DNA of 64,000 bases, taken from an uncultured Bacteroidia bacterium. GTDB taxonomy: Bacteria > Bacteroidota > Bacteroidia > Bacteroidales > F082. Location of the stretch: NCBI GenBank assembly GCA_902786745.1, contig CADADR010000002.1, forward strand, positions 124,001-188,000. Reading direction: 5' to 3'. Under the pieces are notes generated by a model. It saw nothing but the letters and a program-made list of their open reading frames with translations, did no database searches and was not told where the DNA came from. The position numbers and the translations under genes were made by a program. Below are positions 54,139 through 62,561 of this stretch, one piece after another (the stretch's first letter is position 1; every line of letters starts with the position of its first letter).

Positions 54139-54375
54139 CGAGGAGGATTTTATCAAGTTCTTGGAGGCGATGGGGAATACTTACGAATATATCGAACTAT
54201 ATGATTGAAAATGAGCAAAAACCAAAATGAATTTGGTTATTTGGCGCACTTTTGTTTGGTTATTTGGCGAAAATCCCAATGACAACACGGGGACGATTAT
54301 CATTAGCCAGGAGGACTTTATTAAGTTTTGGAGGCTATGGGGAATTCTTATGAGTTTGTGGAGTTGTATGATTGA
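54139..54375 (+). repeat. direct repeat right of rhuM: truncated copy 3, spacer, copy 4
   Basis: Copy 3 (about 54139-54208) lacks roughly the first 32 bases. Spacer 54209-54274 is 66 bases with the same two TTTGGTTATTTGGCG repeats as the left spacer. Copy 4 (54275-54375) is one base shorter, so its frame is broken. The right block begins directly after the rhuM stop codon. Confidence 0.88.
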
Positions 54376-54393
54376 GGGAATGGTGTTTTATAA

Positions 54394-55053
54394 TTAGTAC
54401 CCCATTACTTCGTCTACCACATGTTGTGGATAATACATAATGAGAATGCTTGGCACTTCATCAGTCATAGCCATAAATGTCCAGTTTTTACCGGCATTAT
54501 GTGATATGCCAAGAGTTACATCGGATTCCGTAGAATGCAAATAGGTAAGTGTATCATGTTTATACCCTTCCAAGCGACTACAGATTCCAAATACATATAA
54601 ATAGTCATTCCCATATTCTATTTCTCTCAAAACATCATCAACATATAGATTATAGGAAATATCTGATTTCTCATATTCCATCAACGCATTGACAAAACCG
54701 CTTGACATTTCCAAGAAAAACTCGTCAAGAATTTCATCATCGCTATAATCTGGATAATACTTTTTGTAATAGTCCAATGATTCTTTATAGAAAAAGCGTT
54801 TCATTTCCTCAATATTACCACATAATAAAGCCCTGATATAGGTGTTGTTTTGGGCAATCAAATTCTGCTCTGCTTTTGTTTTTGGTACAAATTCATTTCC
54901 TTTCCCCAATACCCATCCATCAGGAAGATTGGAACTATTGACAATCAATCCACCAATAGTATCTAATGTTTCTATTTTGCTTTTTGTTGTATTATTGTTG
55001 CATGCTTGGAATAACAATAAAAAAGCAATTAGCGTGATGTACATTGTTTTCAT
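54394..55053 (-). CDS. hypothetical lipoprotein
   Basis: 219 aa. N-terminal export signal ending FQACNNN, so probably a lipoprotein with a weak lipobox. The rest is mixed alpha/beta with many tyrosines and acidic residues; no domain recognised. AT-rich, like the three genes upstream of it in the same direction. Last gene of the four-gene unit. Confidence 0.7.
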   Translation of the reverse strand: MKTMYITLIAFLLLFQACNNNTTKSKIETLDTIGGLIVNSSNLPDGWVLGKGNEFVPKTKAEQNLIAQNNTYIRALLCGNIEEMKRFFYKESLDYYKKYYPDYSDDEILDEFFLEMSSGFVNALMEYEKSDISYNLYVDDVLREIEYGNDYLYVFGICSRLEGYKHDTLTYLHSTESDVTLGISHNAGKNWTFMAMTDEVPSILIMYYPQHVVDEVMGY

Positions 55054-55089
55054 AAACTATCAATTTTGAAATGCGTTCAACAACAACAA

Positions 55090-55488
55090 CTAGTCTATAA
55101 AAATCTTTTTCTTATCGTATGGAATTGTCTTATCAATCTCATAAAAGGCTTCTTCCTTCTCCAAAATTGATCCCACGAATTCTTTTACATCATAAGTGAC
55201 ACTACTAAGGAAACCTATGATTTTGCCATAAGTCATCATATTTGCTTGCAACCATGACAATTTCGTGAGACGACCGTCAATATTAGCATAACAGATGTTG
55301 GCTACATTGTATCCACTTTTCTCGAATGTGTCAAGAACTGCCAAACGGGTAATATATGCAGCCATGATGAGATAGTCATCATCCTTGCTCAATTCATAAT
55401 CATGCAACAATCGTTGTACATTTGAAACGCCTTCGGCAATATGCTGATTATCCTTGGTTCCACCAATTATTTTGCCAAAAATACCCAT
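55090..55488 (-). CDS. hypothetical protein
   Basis: 132 aa from MGIFGKIIGGTKDNQ, chosen because it starts one base before the stop of the upstream gene; a longer frame would overlap that gene. Helical, soluble, no recognised domain (GVSNVQRLLHDYELSKDDDYLI). Third gene of the AT-rich unit. Confidence 0.65.
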   Translation of the reverse strand: MGIFGKIIGGTKDNQHIAEGVSNVQRLLHDYELSKDDDYLIMAAYITRLAVLDTFEKSGYNVANICYANIDGRLTKLSWLQANMMTYGKIIGFLSSVTYDVKEFVGSILEKEEAFYEIDKTIPYDKKKIFID

Positions 55489-55489
55489 A

Positions 55490-55858
55490 TTATTTTCTGA
55501 TGTATTGGTAAATTGTATCAATTACAGTTTGCGTAGATGCTGATTGCTCAAAAGTCCATTTTTGAATAACTTCTTTTTGCCTGATGTAAATAACAGACAA
55601 CCGTCCCATATCTTGACCAATATAAACTTGTATAGTATTTGCATCACCCAAAATTACAGCATCATTGCGCTCTTTTTTAATGGATAAGCCAGATATGGAT
55701 TCTACTTGTTCAACAACATTAGGCCAATGCGTTCTAATATATGTTGCATTTCCGTCTTGCTTGAGGTAATCTTCGTGCTCTTTGTCTAACCTTTCAAAGG
55801 CTTTTCTTTTCCAAATTATTAGTATTACAACAACTGCAATTATTAGTAACCATTTCAT
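55490..55858 (-). CDS. small membrane-anchored hypothetical protein
   Basis: 122 aa. A single N-terminal membrane helix (WLLIIAVVVILIIW) is followed by a charged region and a small alpha/beta domain (NDAVILGDANTIQVYIGQD). No family recognised. Second gene of the unit, 11 bases after the zinc-ribbon gene. Confidence 0.68.
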   Translation of the reverse strand: MKWLLIIAVVVILIIWKRKAFERLDKEHEDYLKQDGNATYIRTHWPNVVEQVESISGLSIKKERNDAVILGDANTIQVYIGQDMGRLSVIYIRQKEVIQKWTFEQSASTQTVIDTIYQYIRK

Positions 55859-55869
55859 AACATATCATT

Positions 55870-56295
55870 TTAAAAACCAATTAGAAACTTTATCAGATGT
55901 ATTGGAAATAACAATAAGGCAACTATGCATCCGCTTGAATTGTTAGCAGGATTAACAGAAACGCGTTTTCCTCTATTTGCACAATTTTGACATATTTGAA
56001 AATGACATTCGGAATCATATCCGCTAGTAAAGCGCCCAGGATTTCCTATTATTGGCTTACCACACATTGGGCAGCGTCCATTATTGAGAAGTCCCAATGT
56101 CTTGAGATAATTAATCTCATTCTTTTCACTAACTTCCCCTAAAATGAACATTTCTGGTTCATCACCTGCCTCATGAGGATGTTCCCATTGTGTACCTGGA
56201 CGCGATACATAACCTGCTTCGTTTAATTCGTCCGCCATGACTTCATTCCATTCTTGCCATGACATGTTGTTGATTTGTTGAGATGAGTATTTCAT
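55870..56295 (-). CDS. zinc-ribbon protein with C-terminal hydrophobic segment
   Basis: 141 aa from MKYSSQQINNMSW. A zinc ribbon with CPMCGK and CQNC pairs lies near residues 75-108, and a hydrophobic stretch (IVALLLFPIHLIKFLIGF) ends the protein. First gene of the AT-rich unit 56295-54394. Perhaps a membrane-associated adaptor; function unknown. Confidence 0.68.
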   Translation of the reverse strand: MKYSSQQINNMSWQEWNEVMADELNEAGYVSRPGTQWEHPHEAGDEPEMFILGEVSEKNEINYLKTLGLLNNGRCPMCGKPIIGNPGRFTSGYDSECHFQICQNCANRGKRVSVNPANNSSGCIVALLLFPIHLIKFLIGF

Positions 56296-56381
56296 TATCA
56301 ATGCTGTTTTGTCGCCTACTCTTTGATACAGTTTTCGGCTTCCCTGCTATCCTTATTTAACAGTATGCTTTTATTCATAAA

Positions 56382-56520
56382 AAGCGTGGACTTTGTCTTA
56401 TCCACACTCTGAGGCCCTGAGAATTGCCCGCATCATTGATAAGTTGCTGTCCACGCTACACGCAGACATTTGCAAACTTATTCGCAATGATGCATTCCAA
56501 AATTTCTCAGGTTTCAGAGT
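56382..56520. repeat. large imperfect inverted repeat, possible MITE or transposon remnant
   Basis: Arms at about 56406-56445 and 56475-56520 share ACTCTGA, CCTGAGAA, GCATCATTG and ATAAGTT blocks in inverse order. An extra pair, GCGTGGAC/GTCCACGC, lies at about 56384 and 56449. The gene-free stretch 56296-56648 holds this element and AT-rich sequence; no coding frame is supported. Confidence 0.65.
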
Positions 56521-56648
56521 CATGCCGAATAAAATAGCAAACGCTATAATTATATGTTAGTTTATTTCTATCTTTTTGTACTTCAATATTTTAAGTTTAA
56601 TTCTATATTTGTTATTTTCTTGATTTCATCTGCAAATATACAACTTTT

Positions 56649-57500
56649 TCATTCTTCGCCACTCTCCAATAGCAATTCCCCTTCTCCCTGCGCAATCTGT
56701 TTGGCGTTCATGGTTGATACCACCGGCTGGCCTGTTTCCTTCTCTACGGCTTTGCGGGCGTCATTGGCCACGGCACCACCGCGTCGGGCAATGCCAGCAC
56801 TTTCAGCCATGCCTTTCGGGTTTTCATTCTTTGAGATTTGTGTCGTGGTGGCCTCCGCTAGCATGTTGATGGCAATCTCAAGGTCGGTCATGTTGTCGCG
56901 CAGGTTTTCTTTCTTCAAGCCCTTCAGCTGTTTGTATTCTTTGGCGGAGAGGCCGCTCCACTGGCGATAGATGATGTCGGTGAGCGAGGCAAACTGCTGT
57001 CCCTCCTCCAATCCGGCACGCTTCCACTCGTCGGTCAGGTGCTTCCTCACCTCTATCGACCTCATCCGTTGGTTAATCCAGGCTTCCGAATAGCCTAACC
57101 TGCGGTAGTCTGCCACCGCCTGCTCAAAGGACAGTTCGGGGTCCTGCATCTGGTCAATACGTTTGGCCGCCACCTGCGCCATCCACTGCTTGAAAGGCTC
57201 TGCCTTCGGCGACGGAATGGATTGGATGAGACGAAAAATGCCTTCTGTATCAGAAGCATCCACCAACCTTAACTTACCGTCTGCCGCTCTCATTCGAACC
57301 GGGGTACAAATTGTACCCCAGTTGGTTTGAAGCCCAGTGTCACGGTTTCGGATTTTTTTTAGATACTGCTTGGGGTCCGCACTATCCGTAAGTACAGCTA
57401 TAATATCCACTATAGAGAAATACCATTTCTCCTTTTCAGTATCCCAAACAGTACGAACTTTTTTCTGTTCAAACAGTTGTATAGCTTGCTTTTGCGTCAT
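56649..57500 (-). CDS. BRO-type phage antirepressor-like protein
   Basis: 283 aa from the ATG at 57500, fixed by a -7 element at 57526-57533. The N-terminal BRO domain (VRTVWDTEKEKWYFSIVDII, KQYLKKIRNRD) and the later helical part (ADYRRLGYSEAWINQRM) resemble antirepressors found in prophages and mobile islands. A C-terminal Ala/Glu-rich tail follows. Likely accessory gene of viral origin. Confidence 0.85.
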   Translation of the reverse strand: MTQKQAIQLFEQKKVRTVWDTEKEKWYFSIVDIIAVLTDSADPKQYLKKIRNRDTGLQTNWGTICTPVRMRAADGKLRLVDASDTEGIFRLIQSIPSPKAEPFKQWMAQVAAKRIDQMQDPELSFEQAVADYRRLGYSEAWINQRMRSIEVRKHLTDEWKRAGLEEGQQFASLTDIIYRQWSGLSAKEYKQLKGLKKENLRDNMTDLEIAINMLAEATTTQISKNENPKGMAESAGIARRGGAVANDARKAVEKETGQPVVSTMNAKQIAQGEGELLLESGEE

Positions 57501-57525
57501 AGCGATTTGATATTCATCTAGTTTG

Positions 57526-57533
57526 CAAATATA
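57526..57533 (-). promoter_or_regulatory. -7 element of the BRO gene
   Basis: Minus strand TATATTTG followed by C, 25 bases before the start at 57500. Confidence 0.6.
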
Positions 57534-57622
57534 CGCATTTTCGGATAATTCTGCAAGGTTTTTTGTATAACTTTGCATCGAAAAAGGATTCCTTTATGCT
57601 AATACCTCACTTGACCTTAAAA

Positions 57623-57708
57623 CGTCATTCCGGACTTGATCCGGAATCTCCTAAACGATAGAGACACCCTTCTGCCCAGGAGATGGCGGATGTTCCTCCG
57701 CCATGACG
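57623..57708. repeat. cruciform REP-like element
   Basis: Outer ends CGTCAT/ATGACG, inner TCCGGActtgaTCCGGA hairpin (57629-57645) and GGCGGAtgttccTCCGCC hairpin (57685-57702), joined by an AATCTCC/GGAGAT pair. Same general type as the element at 45690. Confidence 0.7.
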
Positions 57709-57785
57709 GTAAAAGGCGTTAGCGTAGTGAACCCCATTCTCGCGCCTCACGCCAATAAGAAACTAACAATCAATATAATACCAAC

Positions 57786-58538
57786 ATGAATAACGAAGAA
57801 AAAATCAAGCAAGCCGCCGAAATCCTCTCCAAGGCGAAGAACATCGTGGGATTCACCGGCGCCGGCACTTCCGCTGAGAGCGGCATCCCGCCTTTCCGTG
57901 GCGAGGGCGGCATCTGGAACCAGTACGACCCTAATTCACTCGACATCGACTTCTATTACCGCCATACCAAGGAGTCGTGGAAGATCATCCGCGAGGTGTT
58001 CTATAACTTTTTCAGCAACAAGGACATCAAGCCCAATCCCGGACACCTTGTTCTGGCCAAATGGGAGAAGGAAGGCCGCCTGAGCAGCGTCATCACACAG
58101 AACATCGACGACCTGCACACCGTGGCGGGCAACAGCGTGGTGTATGAATTCCACGGCAACATGTCGCGCTTCGTGTGCACCAAATGCGGCCACAAGGTCG
58201 ACGCCAAGAGCCTGACACTCACCGAGGAACCTCCCCGTTGCGCCCAATGCGGCGGACTGATGAAGCCCGACTTCATCTTCTTCGGCGAGGGCATCCCTGA
58301 AGACGCTTATTATGGCTCGGTGCGCGCTGCCGAGAACTGCGACGCTTTCGTCATCATCGGCACTTCGGGACAGGTCAGCCCAGCCAATATGATTCCTGGC
58401 ATCGCCAAGCGCAACGGCGCCAAGATCATCGAAATCAACATGGAACCTTCGACCTATACGAACTACATCACGGATATCTATCTCGAAGGCAAGTCGGGGG
58501 AGATTCTGCCCGCAATCGATGCCTTGATGACTAGGTAA
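57786..58538 (+). CDS. cobB: SIR2-family NAD-dependent protein deacylase
   Basis: 250 aa. NAD-binding GFTGAGTSAESGIPPFRG near residue 22, TQNIDDLH, catalytic histidine in EFHGN, zinc cysteines in CTKCGH and CAQCGG, and GTSGQVSPANM. Complete bacterial sirtuin. The last eight bases overlap the convergent glycosylase gene. Confidence 0.94.
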   Translation: MNNEEKIKQAAEILSKAKNIVGFTGAGTSAESGIPPFRGEGGIWNQYDPNSLDIDFYYRHTKESWKIIREVFYNFFSNKDIKPNPGHLVLAKWEKEGRLSSVITQNIDDLHTVAGNSVVYEFHGNMSRFVCTKCGHKVDAKSLTLTEEPPRCAQCGGLMKPDFIFFGEGIPEDAYYGSVRAAENCDAFVIIGTSGQVSPANMIPGIAKRNGAKIIEINMEPSTYTNYITDIYLEGKSGEILPAIDALMTR

Positions 58539-59094
58539 ACACCGCCTCAAACATCCTGCGGTATGCTTCAACCTTTTTGTCAAATGCCAAAGGATAAGCG
58601 CGTGAAGATGAGGGTAATCGATATAGAGTTAATCCTTCTCTAAGTGTAACCTGATTATTCGGTGAAGGAACCGAATCAGTCTTGTAATAGGCACATACTT
58701 CGGTGGTGGCTTTCTCGCCCGTCGTGGCAATGGCGTGGCATTGTGGCATCTGTTTCAGAAGGGCTTCTATGTCGGTATGTTCCACAATTTCCAAAAAGGC
58801 GTCCGAGGCATTGTCTTTCAGTCGATTGACTGCCGTAGCCGTATCGAAAAATGCTATACCTTTTTCATTCAGAAACACCATTATTTCATTCATCTTGAAG
58901 CATTTACGCTCGGTATCCACAAAATGATTCTTATCGCCGAACCAGATTTGCCCTTCGATGCGCCAATGGTCGTTGATGAAGTTGGGGTAGAAAAAGTCCA
59001 TGCACCAACGCTTCTTCGGTGGCGGGAAACTACCGAGAAACAACACCTTGGCATTGGCGGGCAGAAACGGTTTCAAAGGGTGATACTCAACCAT
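58531..59094 (-). CDS. uracil-DNA-glycosylase-superfamily protein
   Basis: 187 aa. Segments VLFLGSFPPPKKRWCMDFFYPN and GIAFFDTATAVNR recall the family's GxxPG-like and catalytic motifs, and LPSSSRAYPL near the end the final H/S-P loop. The family removes uracil or mismatched bases. Motifs are divergent, so substrate is uncertain. Follows the repeat-protein gene by three bases. Confidence 0.8.
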   Translation of the reverse strand: MVEYHPLKPFLPANAKVLFLGSFPPPKKRWCMDFFYPNFINDHWRIEGQIWFGDKNHFVDTERKCFKMNEIMVFLNEKGIAFFDTATAVNRLKDNASDAFLEIVEHTDIEALLKQMPQCHAIATTGEKATTEVCAYYKTDSVPSPNNQVTLREGLTLYRLPSSSRAYPLAFDKKVEAYRRMFEAVFT

Positions 59095-59097
59095 AGC

Positions 59098-59451
59098 CTA
59101 TTTTTTCACTCCCGGAAAGGCATCTACAATCTTGACCTTGATATCAGGAAAGCTATTGACAATCTGAACCTTAACATCGGGAAAATGTTCCACAAGCTTC
59201 ACTTTGCCGCACTGGTCAGGAAAATGCTCGACAACCTTGACATCGAGGTCCTCAAAGGAATCCACAATCTGCACTTTGATGTCCGGAAAATGCTCTACGA
59301 TCTTAACTTTACCGTAAAGGTTGAAGGTTTTTCCGTCCTTGTTGGTGAACGTGCAATTCTCTTTGTTGATGCCCGGTTTCTTGTTCCCCGTCTGAGCCAC
59401 CATCGGCAAGGCGAAGAGTACAAATAATGCTAATACCAATGCTTTTTTCAT
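59098..59451 (-). CDS. small exported protein of six 11-residue repeats
   Basis: 117 aa. Signal peptide ending VAQ (about residue 20). After a short head, six units follow: GKVKIVEHFPD, IKVQIVDSFED, LDVKVVEHFPD, GKVKLVEHFPD, VKVQIVNSFPD, IKVKIVDAFPG. The alternating V-x-V pattern with a conserved FP turn suggests a small stacked beta structure. It is cotranscribed with the fucosidase and glycosylase genes (15- and 3-base gaps). Function unknown. Confidence 0.85.
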   Translation of the reverse strand: MKKALVLALFVLFALPMVAQTGNKKPGINKENCTFTNKDGKTFNLYGKVKIVEHFPDIKVQIVDSFEDLDVKVVEHFPDQCGKVKLVEHFPDVKVQIVNSFPDIKVKIVDAFPGVKK

Positions 59452-59466
59452 AACGCTATGTTTTAA

Positions 59467-60912
59467 CTATTTTTCAACCATAAAAGCCCCCACTCGATTG
59501 ATGCACAAAGGCCCCTTAAACACCTTAAACCTAATTCTCAACTTATCGGCCTTAACGGTCTGGAAACGAAGAAGTCGCTTGTGACCGATTGTCGTAGTAG
59601 GTTCATTGGTTTCAATAGGCAACCATTTGCCATTAAAGTAATAGTCTAAATAAAATGCATCAACATTCTGTCCTAAAGGAATATATTCTTGTAAAAGTAA
59701 TCGATTAAAGGCGGTAGTTTGCGGGAATTCGAAGATGAGTTCAGCCTGTTGCACGTCATCGTGGGTTGCCCAATAATGGGTGTACTCGTCGCACAGCACA
59801 TGCTTGGCCTTGAATCGCCAGCCTCTTGTGTCGCTGGCGATCACTTTACAGGATTTCAGCAAATCGTTAGCGAAGTCCTTTTGCAACTTCTGGTACCATT
59901 GGACGGCATTGGCCGAGTCTATACTAGGTATCATACCCTCTTGATTCACAGGAAAATTAAGCAAGAGATTGGTGTTATGGCCCACACTTTGGTAATACAA
60001 GTCCATCAGTTGTTCCACAGTCTTCACTTGGGCATCCTCGCTCTCATGATAGAACCATCCAGGACGGATAGAGACATCCACCTCCGCAGGCAGCCATGCC
60101 TCACCGTCACGATAGCCTTGTTGCAAGGCTTTTTCATCGTTAAGCGATTCAAAATCAGTCTTATACATACACCACTGCGTGGCATTGGCCTTGCCTTCCT
60201 CGTTGCCGATCCAGCGCAAGGTCGGGACAGTGCCGCCAAAGATGCTCGCTTCGGGGCTGTATTTCCAAACAATATCCCTCGCCTTCTCATAGTCGTAGTA
60301 TTGCTCGGCAACGATGGAACGCATCTCGTCGGCGCCTCCATACCATCCTGTACCGCCATTGGCACCGTCGAACCAGAACTCAAACAAGGGCCCGTAGTTG
60401 CTCACAAGTTCCTCAATCTGTTGATGATAGATGTCGACGTAACCCTTGTACCCATACTCGGGTTGGCTGCGGTCCCAGGGCGAGAGATACAGCCCAAACT
60501 TCAAGCCGTGTTTCTTGCAGGCTTCCGAAAGCTCGCGCACCAAGTCTCCCTCCCCATTCTTATAATAGGTGTTTTTGATGGAGTACTCCGTAGTTTCGGT
60601 CGGCCATAGGCAGAATCCGTCGTGGTGTTTTGCCGTGAGGATCACGCCTTTCATGCCTGCTGCCTTCAAGGTCAAGACCCACTGTTCGCAGTCCAAATTG
60701 GTGGGGTTAAAGGTATGGGATGGTGTGTTGCCATAGCCCCATTCCATGTTATTAAACGTGTTTAAGCCAAAGTGTATAAACGCATAGTTTTCAAGCTGTT
60801 GCCATTCCAATTGTTGTTGGGTCGGGATGGGATAGCTGCACTCCGGTCGGCGGACACAGGAAGCCATCAGAAGACCGCCTATGAACGCCCATATAAGATA
60901 TTTACCATTCAT
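59467..60912 (-). CDS. alpha-L-fucosidase (GH29), probable lipoprotein
   Basis: 481 aa. Lipoprotein-like signal ending LMASC. The GH29 catalytic barrel includes FIHFGLNTFNNMEWG, TAKHHDGFCLWPT and nucleophile Asp in FEFWFDGANGG. The last ~120 residues look like an F5/8-type carbohydrate-binding domain. It removes terminal fucose from glycans such as mucin. Its start overlaps the M64 stop (ATGA). Confidence 0.93.
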   Translation of the reverse strand: MNGKYLIWAFIGGLLMASCVRRPECSYPIPTQQQLEWQQLENYAFIHFGLNTFNNMEWGYGNTPSHTFNPTNLDCEQWVLTLKAAGMKGVILTAKHHDGFCLWPTETTEYSIKNTYYKNGEGDLVRELSEACKKHGLKFGLYLSPWDRSQPEYGYKGYVDIYHQQIEELVSNYGPLFEFWFDGANGGTGWYGGADEMRSIVAEQYYDYEKARDIVWKYSPEASIFGGTVPTLRWIGNEEGKANATQWCMYKTDFESLNDEKALQQGYRDGEAWLPAEVDVSIRPGWFYHESEDAQVKTVEQLMDLYYQSVGHNTNLLLNFPVNQEGMIPSIDSANAVQWYQKLQKDFANDLLKSCKVIASDTRGWRFKAKHVLCDEYTHYWATHDDVQQAELIFEFPQTTAFNRLLLQEYIPLGQNVDAFYLDYYFNGKWLPIETNEPTTTIGHKRLLRFQTVKADKLRIRFKVFKGPLCINRVGAFMVEK

Positions 60913-62438
60913 TGTTTTACGAATTTACGAGCCTCGCCATTAACACGAAGAACATAAAGCCCCTTGGGAAGTTCGCTGATGACCACCCTATTCACCTCAC
61001 TGTCGAGTTTGACGTTCATCACGGTTTTTCCGTTAATGTCGATGATTTCCGCTTGACCATCTGCTTGGTTTACAAAGACATCGATAAAATCAGTGGCAGG
61101 ATTGGGGCACACACGAAGCGACGACTCAGGCAGCACATTATCAGATTTTACTGAAACCGGATGATCGGAATGCGCTTCTATCATGTCTTCAAGCGTCCTG
61201 TAGCACACGGCACAGAAAGGCGCATAATTGCGCATCATGCAGTTGCGTTGTGGCCTATACATGCCATGCGACAGATAGCCGCCACCCTCAAAGGCGCCTA
61301 CCGTGTTGTTATACTGATTGTTGTTTGGCGTAGGAATAGGTGTTTCAGGCGAGACCAGGTCCGCCCATTTCGAGTCAAAGTCGACCAAGGTGGTCAGGTT
61401 AGGCTCCCAGGGCTCAACATCAAGATTATAAAGCAAAGCCAAAGGATTGCCAGGCTCCTCGTATTCGTCGGCCAGACCTCCGAAAGCATGGCCAAACTCG
61501 TGAACAATGACATCGGAAGCCGAAATATTGCCCGCCGTGCTCATCGAATAGAAGTTGTAGAATCCACCGCCGCCATATTGGCTGCTGTTCACCAAAATGT
61601 AGATCTGGTCATAAGGTGCGTTCGCTGCTACATCCTTGACCGAGAAATAGTTGCGCGTGGTGCAATAGCGGTCAATATAAAAGGTGTAGAAATGTGCGTT
61701 GAGGATGGTACGAACCCAGGTATGGGAAGCAGGAATGTCGATGCCGCTCTCCTCAGAAGGAGCAAGTACAGCGCGGAAATTGAACTCGTCGATATGGCTT
61801 GCAAACGGCTCCGCTTGGGCAAACACATTGGCCAAGTTCTGGCAATGTTGTATGAACTGCGGCATCTCATCAGCCGTGTAACCTTCAGGCAAAATCACGA
61901 TGTCGACCTTACTATCGGCGGCACCGTTGACCATAATATTCTGAACAGGAAACACATAGCGTTGCTCGGTAGTGTTGAACATCTCATCGGGTTCATAAAG
62001 CTTTGAGAACACTTCTTCAAACTCACCATCGAAATTCCTGATTTCGAGAATGACATACACCTCATTACGTGGCAACGGAATACTCACCGATTCCTCATAG
62101 CAGCGTTCCATCTCCCTGGCTTCGTCGGTGGTTTGCCATTCGCGGAACAAGGTGTTGTAGCCTCTCGAATAGATAAGCGTATTGGTTTGTGCGTCAATTA
62201 CTTTCACTCGGTTGGTTCCATAATTGAACGGATCAATCAGGTTGACCTTGGAGCCACCAAAATACGGCTCGATGACAAATCGCTCAAACACATAGTGCGA
62301 GCCTTCGGAGTTGCCGCATTGGAAAACATCCATACGCAACGAGCCCTCGTCAAGGAAATACTGCTCAAAGTTAATGCTTTGCGCGCTCAATAACAGCGAA
62401 AGCATACATAAAAACAGGGTAACACAGGTCTTTTTCAT
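60909..62438 (-). CDS. M64-family metallopeptidase with T9SS sorting domain
   Basis: 509 aa from the ATG at 62438 (MKKTCVTLFL); the longer frame lies upstream of the promoter. Zinc site HEFGHAFGGLADEY (HExxHxxGxxDE) near residue 325, in the IgA-peptidase M64 family. The end carries a T9SS sorting domain (LRVCPNPATDFIDVFV, GKTVMNV, GLYVLRV). Secreted and probably held on the cell surface. First gene of the fucosidase operon. Confidence 0.92.
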   Translation of the reverse strand: MKKTCVTLFLCMLSLLLSAQSINFEQYFLDEGSLRMDVFQCGNSEGSHYVFERFVIEPYFGGSKVNLIDPFNYGTNRVKVIDAQTNTLIYSRGYNTLFREWQTTDEAREMERCYEESVSIPLPRNEVYVILEIRNFDGEFEEVFSKLYEPDEMFNTTEQRYVFPVQNIMVNGAADSKVDIVILPEGYTADEMPQFIQHCQNLANVFAQAEPFASHIDEFNFRAVLAPSEESGIDIPASHTWVRTILNAHFYTFYIDRYCTTRNYFSVKDVAANAPYDQIYILVNSSQYGGGGFYNFYSMSTAGNISASDVIVHEFGHAFGGLADEYEEPGNPLALLYNLDVEPWEPNLTTLVDFDSKWADLVSPETPIPTPNNNQYNNTVGAFEGGGYLSHGMYRPQRNCMMRNYAPFCAVCYRTLEDMIEAHSDHPVSVKSDNVLPESSLRVCPNPATDFIDVFVNQADGQAEIIDINGKTVMNVKLDSEVNRVVISELPKGLYVLRVNGEARKFVKQ

Positions 62439-62479
62439 CGATAATGCGTTTTTATTAGAAATCGGAAGGTTTGGATGTG

Positions 62480-62487
62480 CAAATATA
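62480..62487 (-). promoter_or_regulatory. -7 element of the M64-fucosidase operon
   Basis: Minus strand TATATTTG followed by C, about 42 bases before the start at 62438. No clear -33 element. The galactokinase promoter must lie in the same 120-base spacer in the other direction. Confidence 0.55.
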
Positions 62488-62561
62488 AAGAATTCTCCCA
62501 CAATTGGCGTCCGATATCGTTTTTTTTACTAATTTGCGCCCAAATTGAAAACACCACTGTA

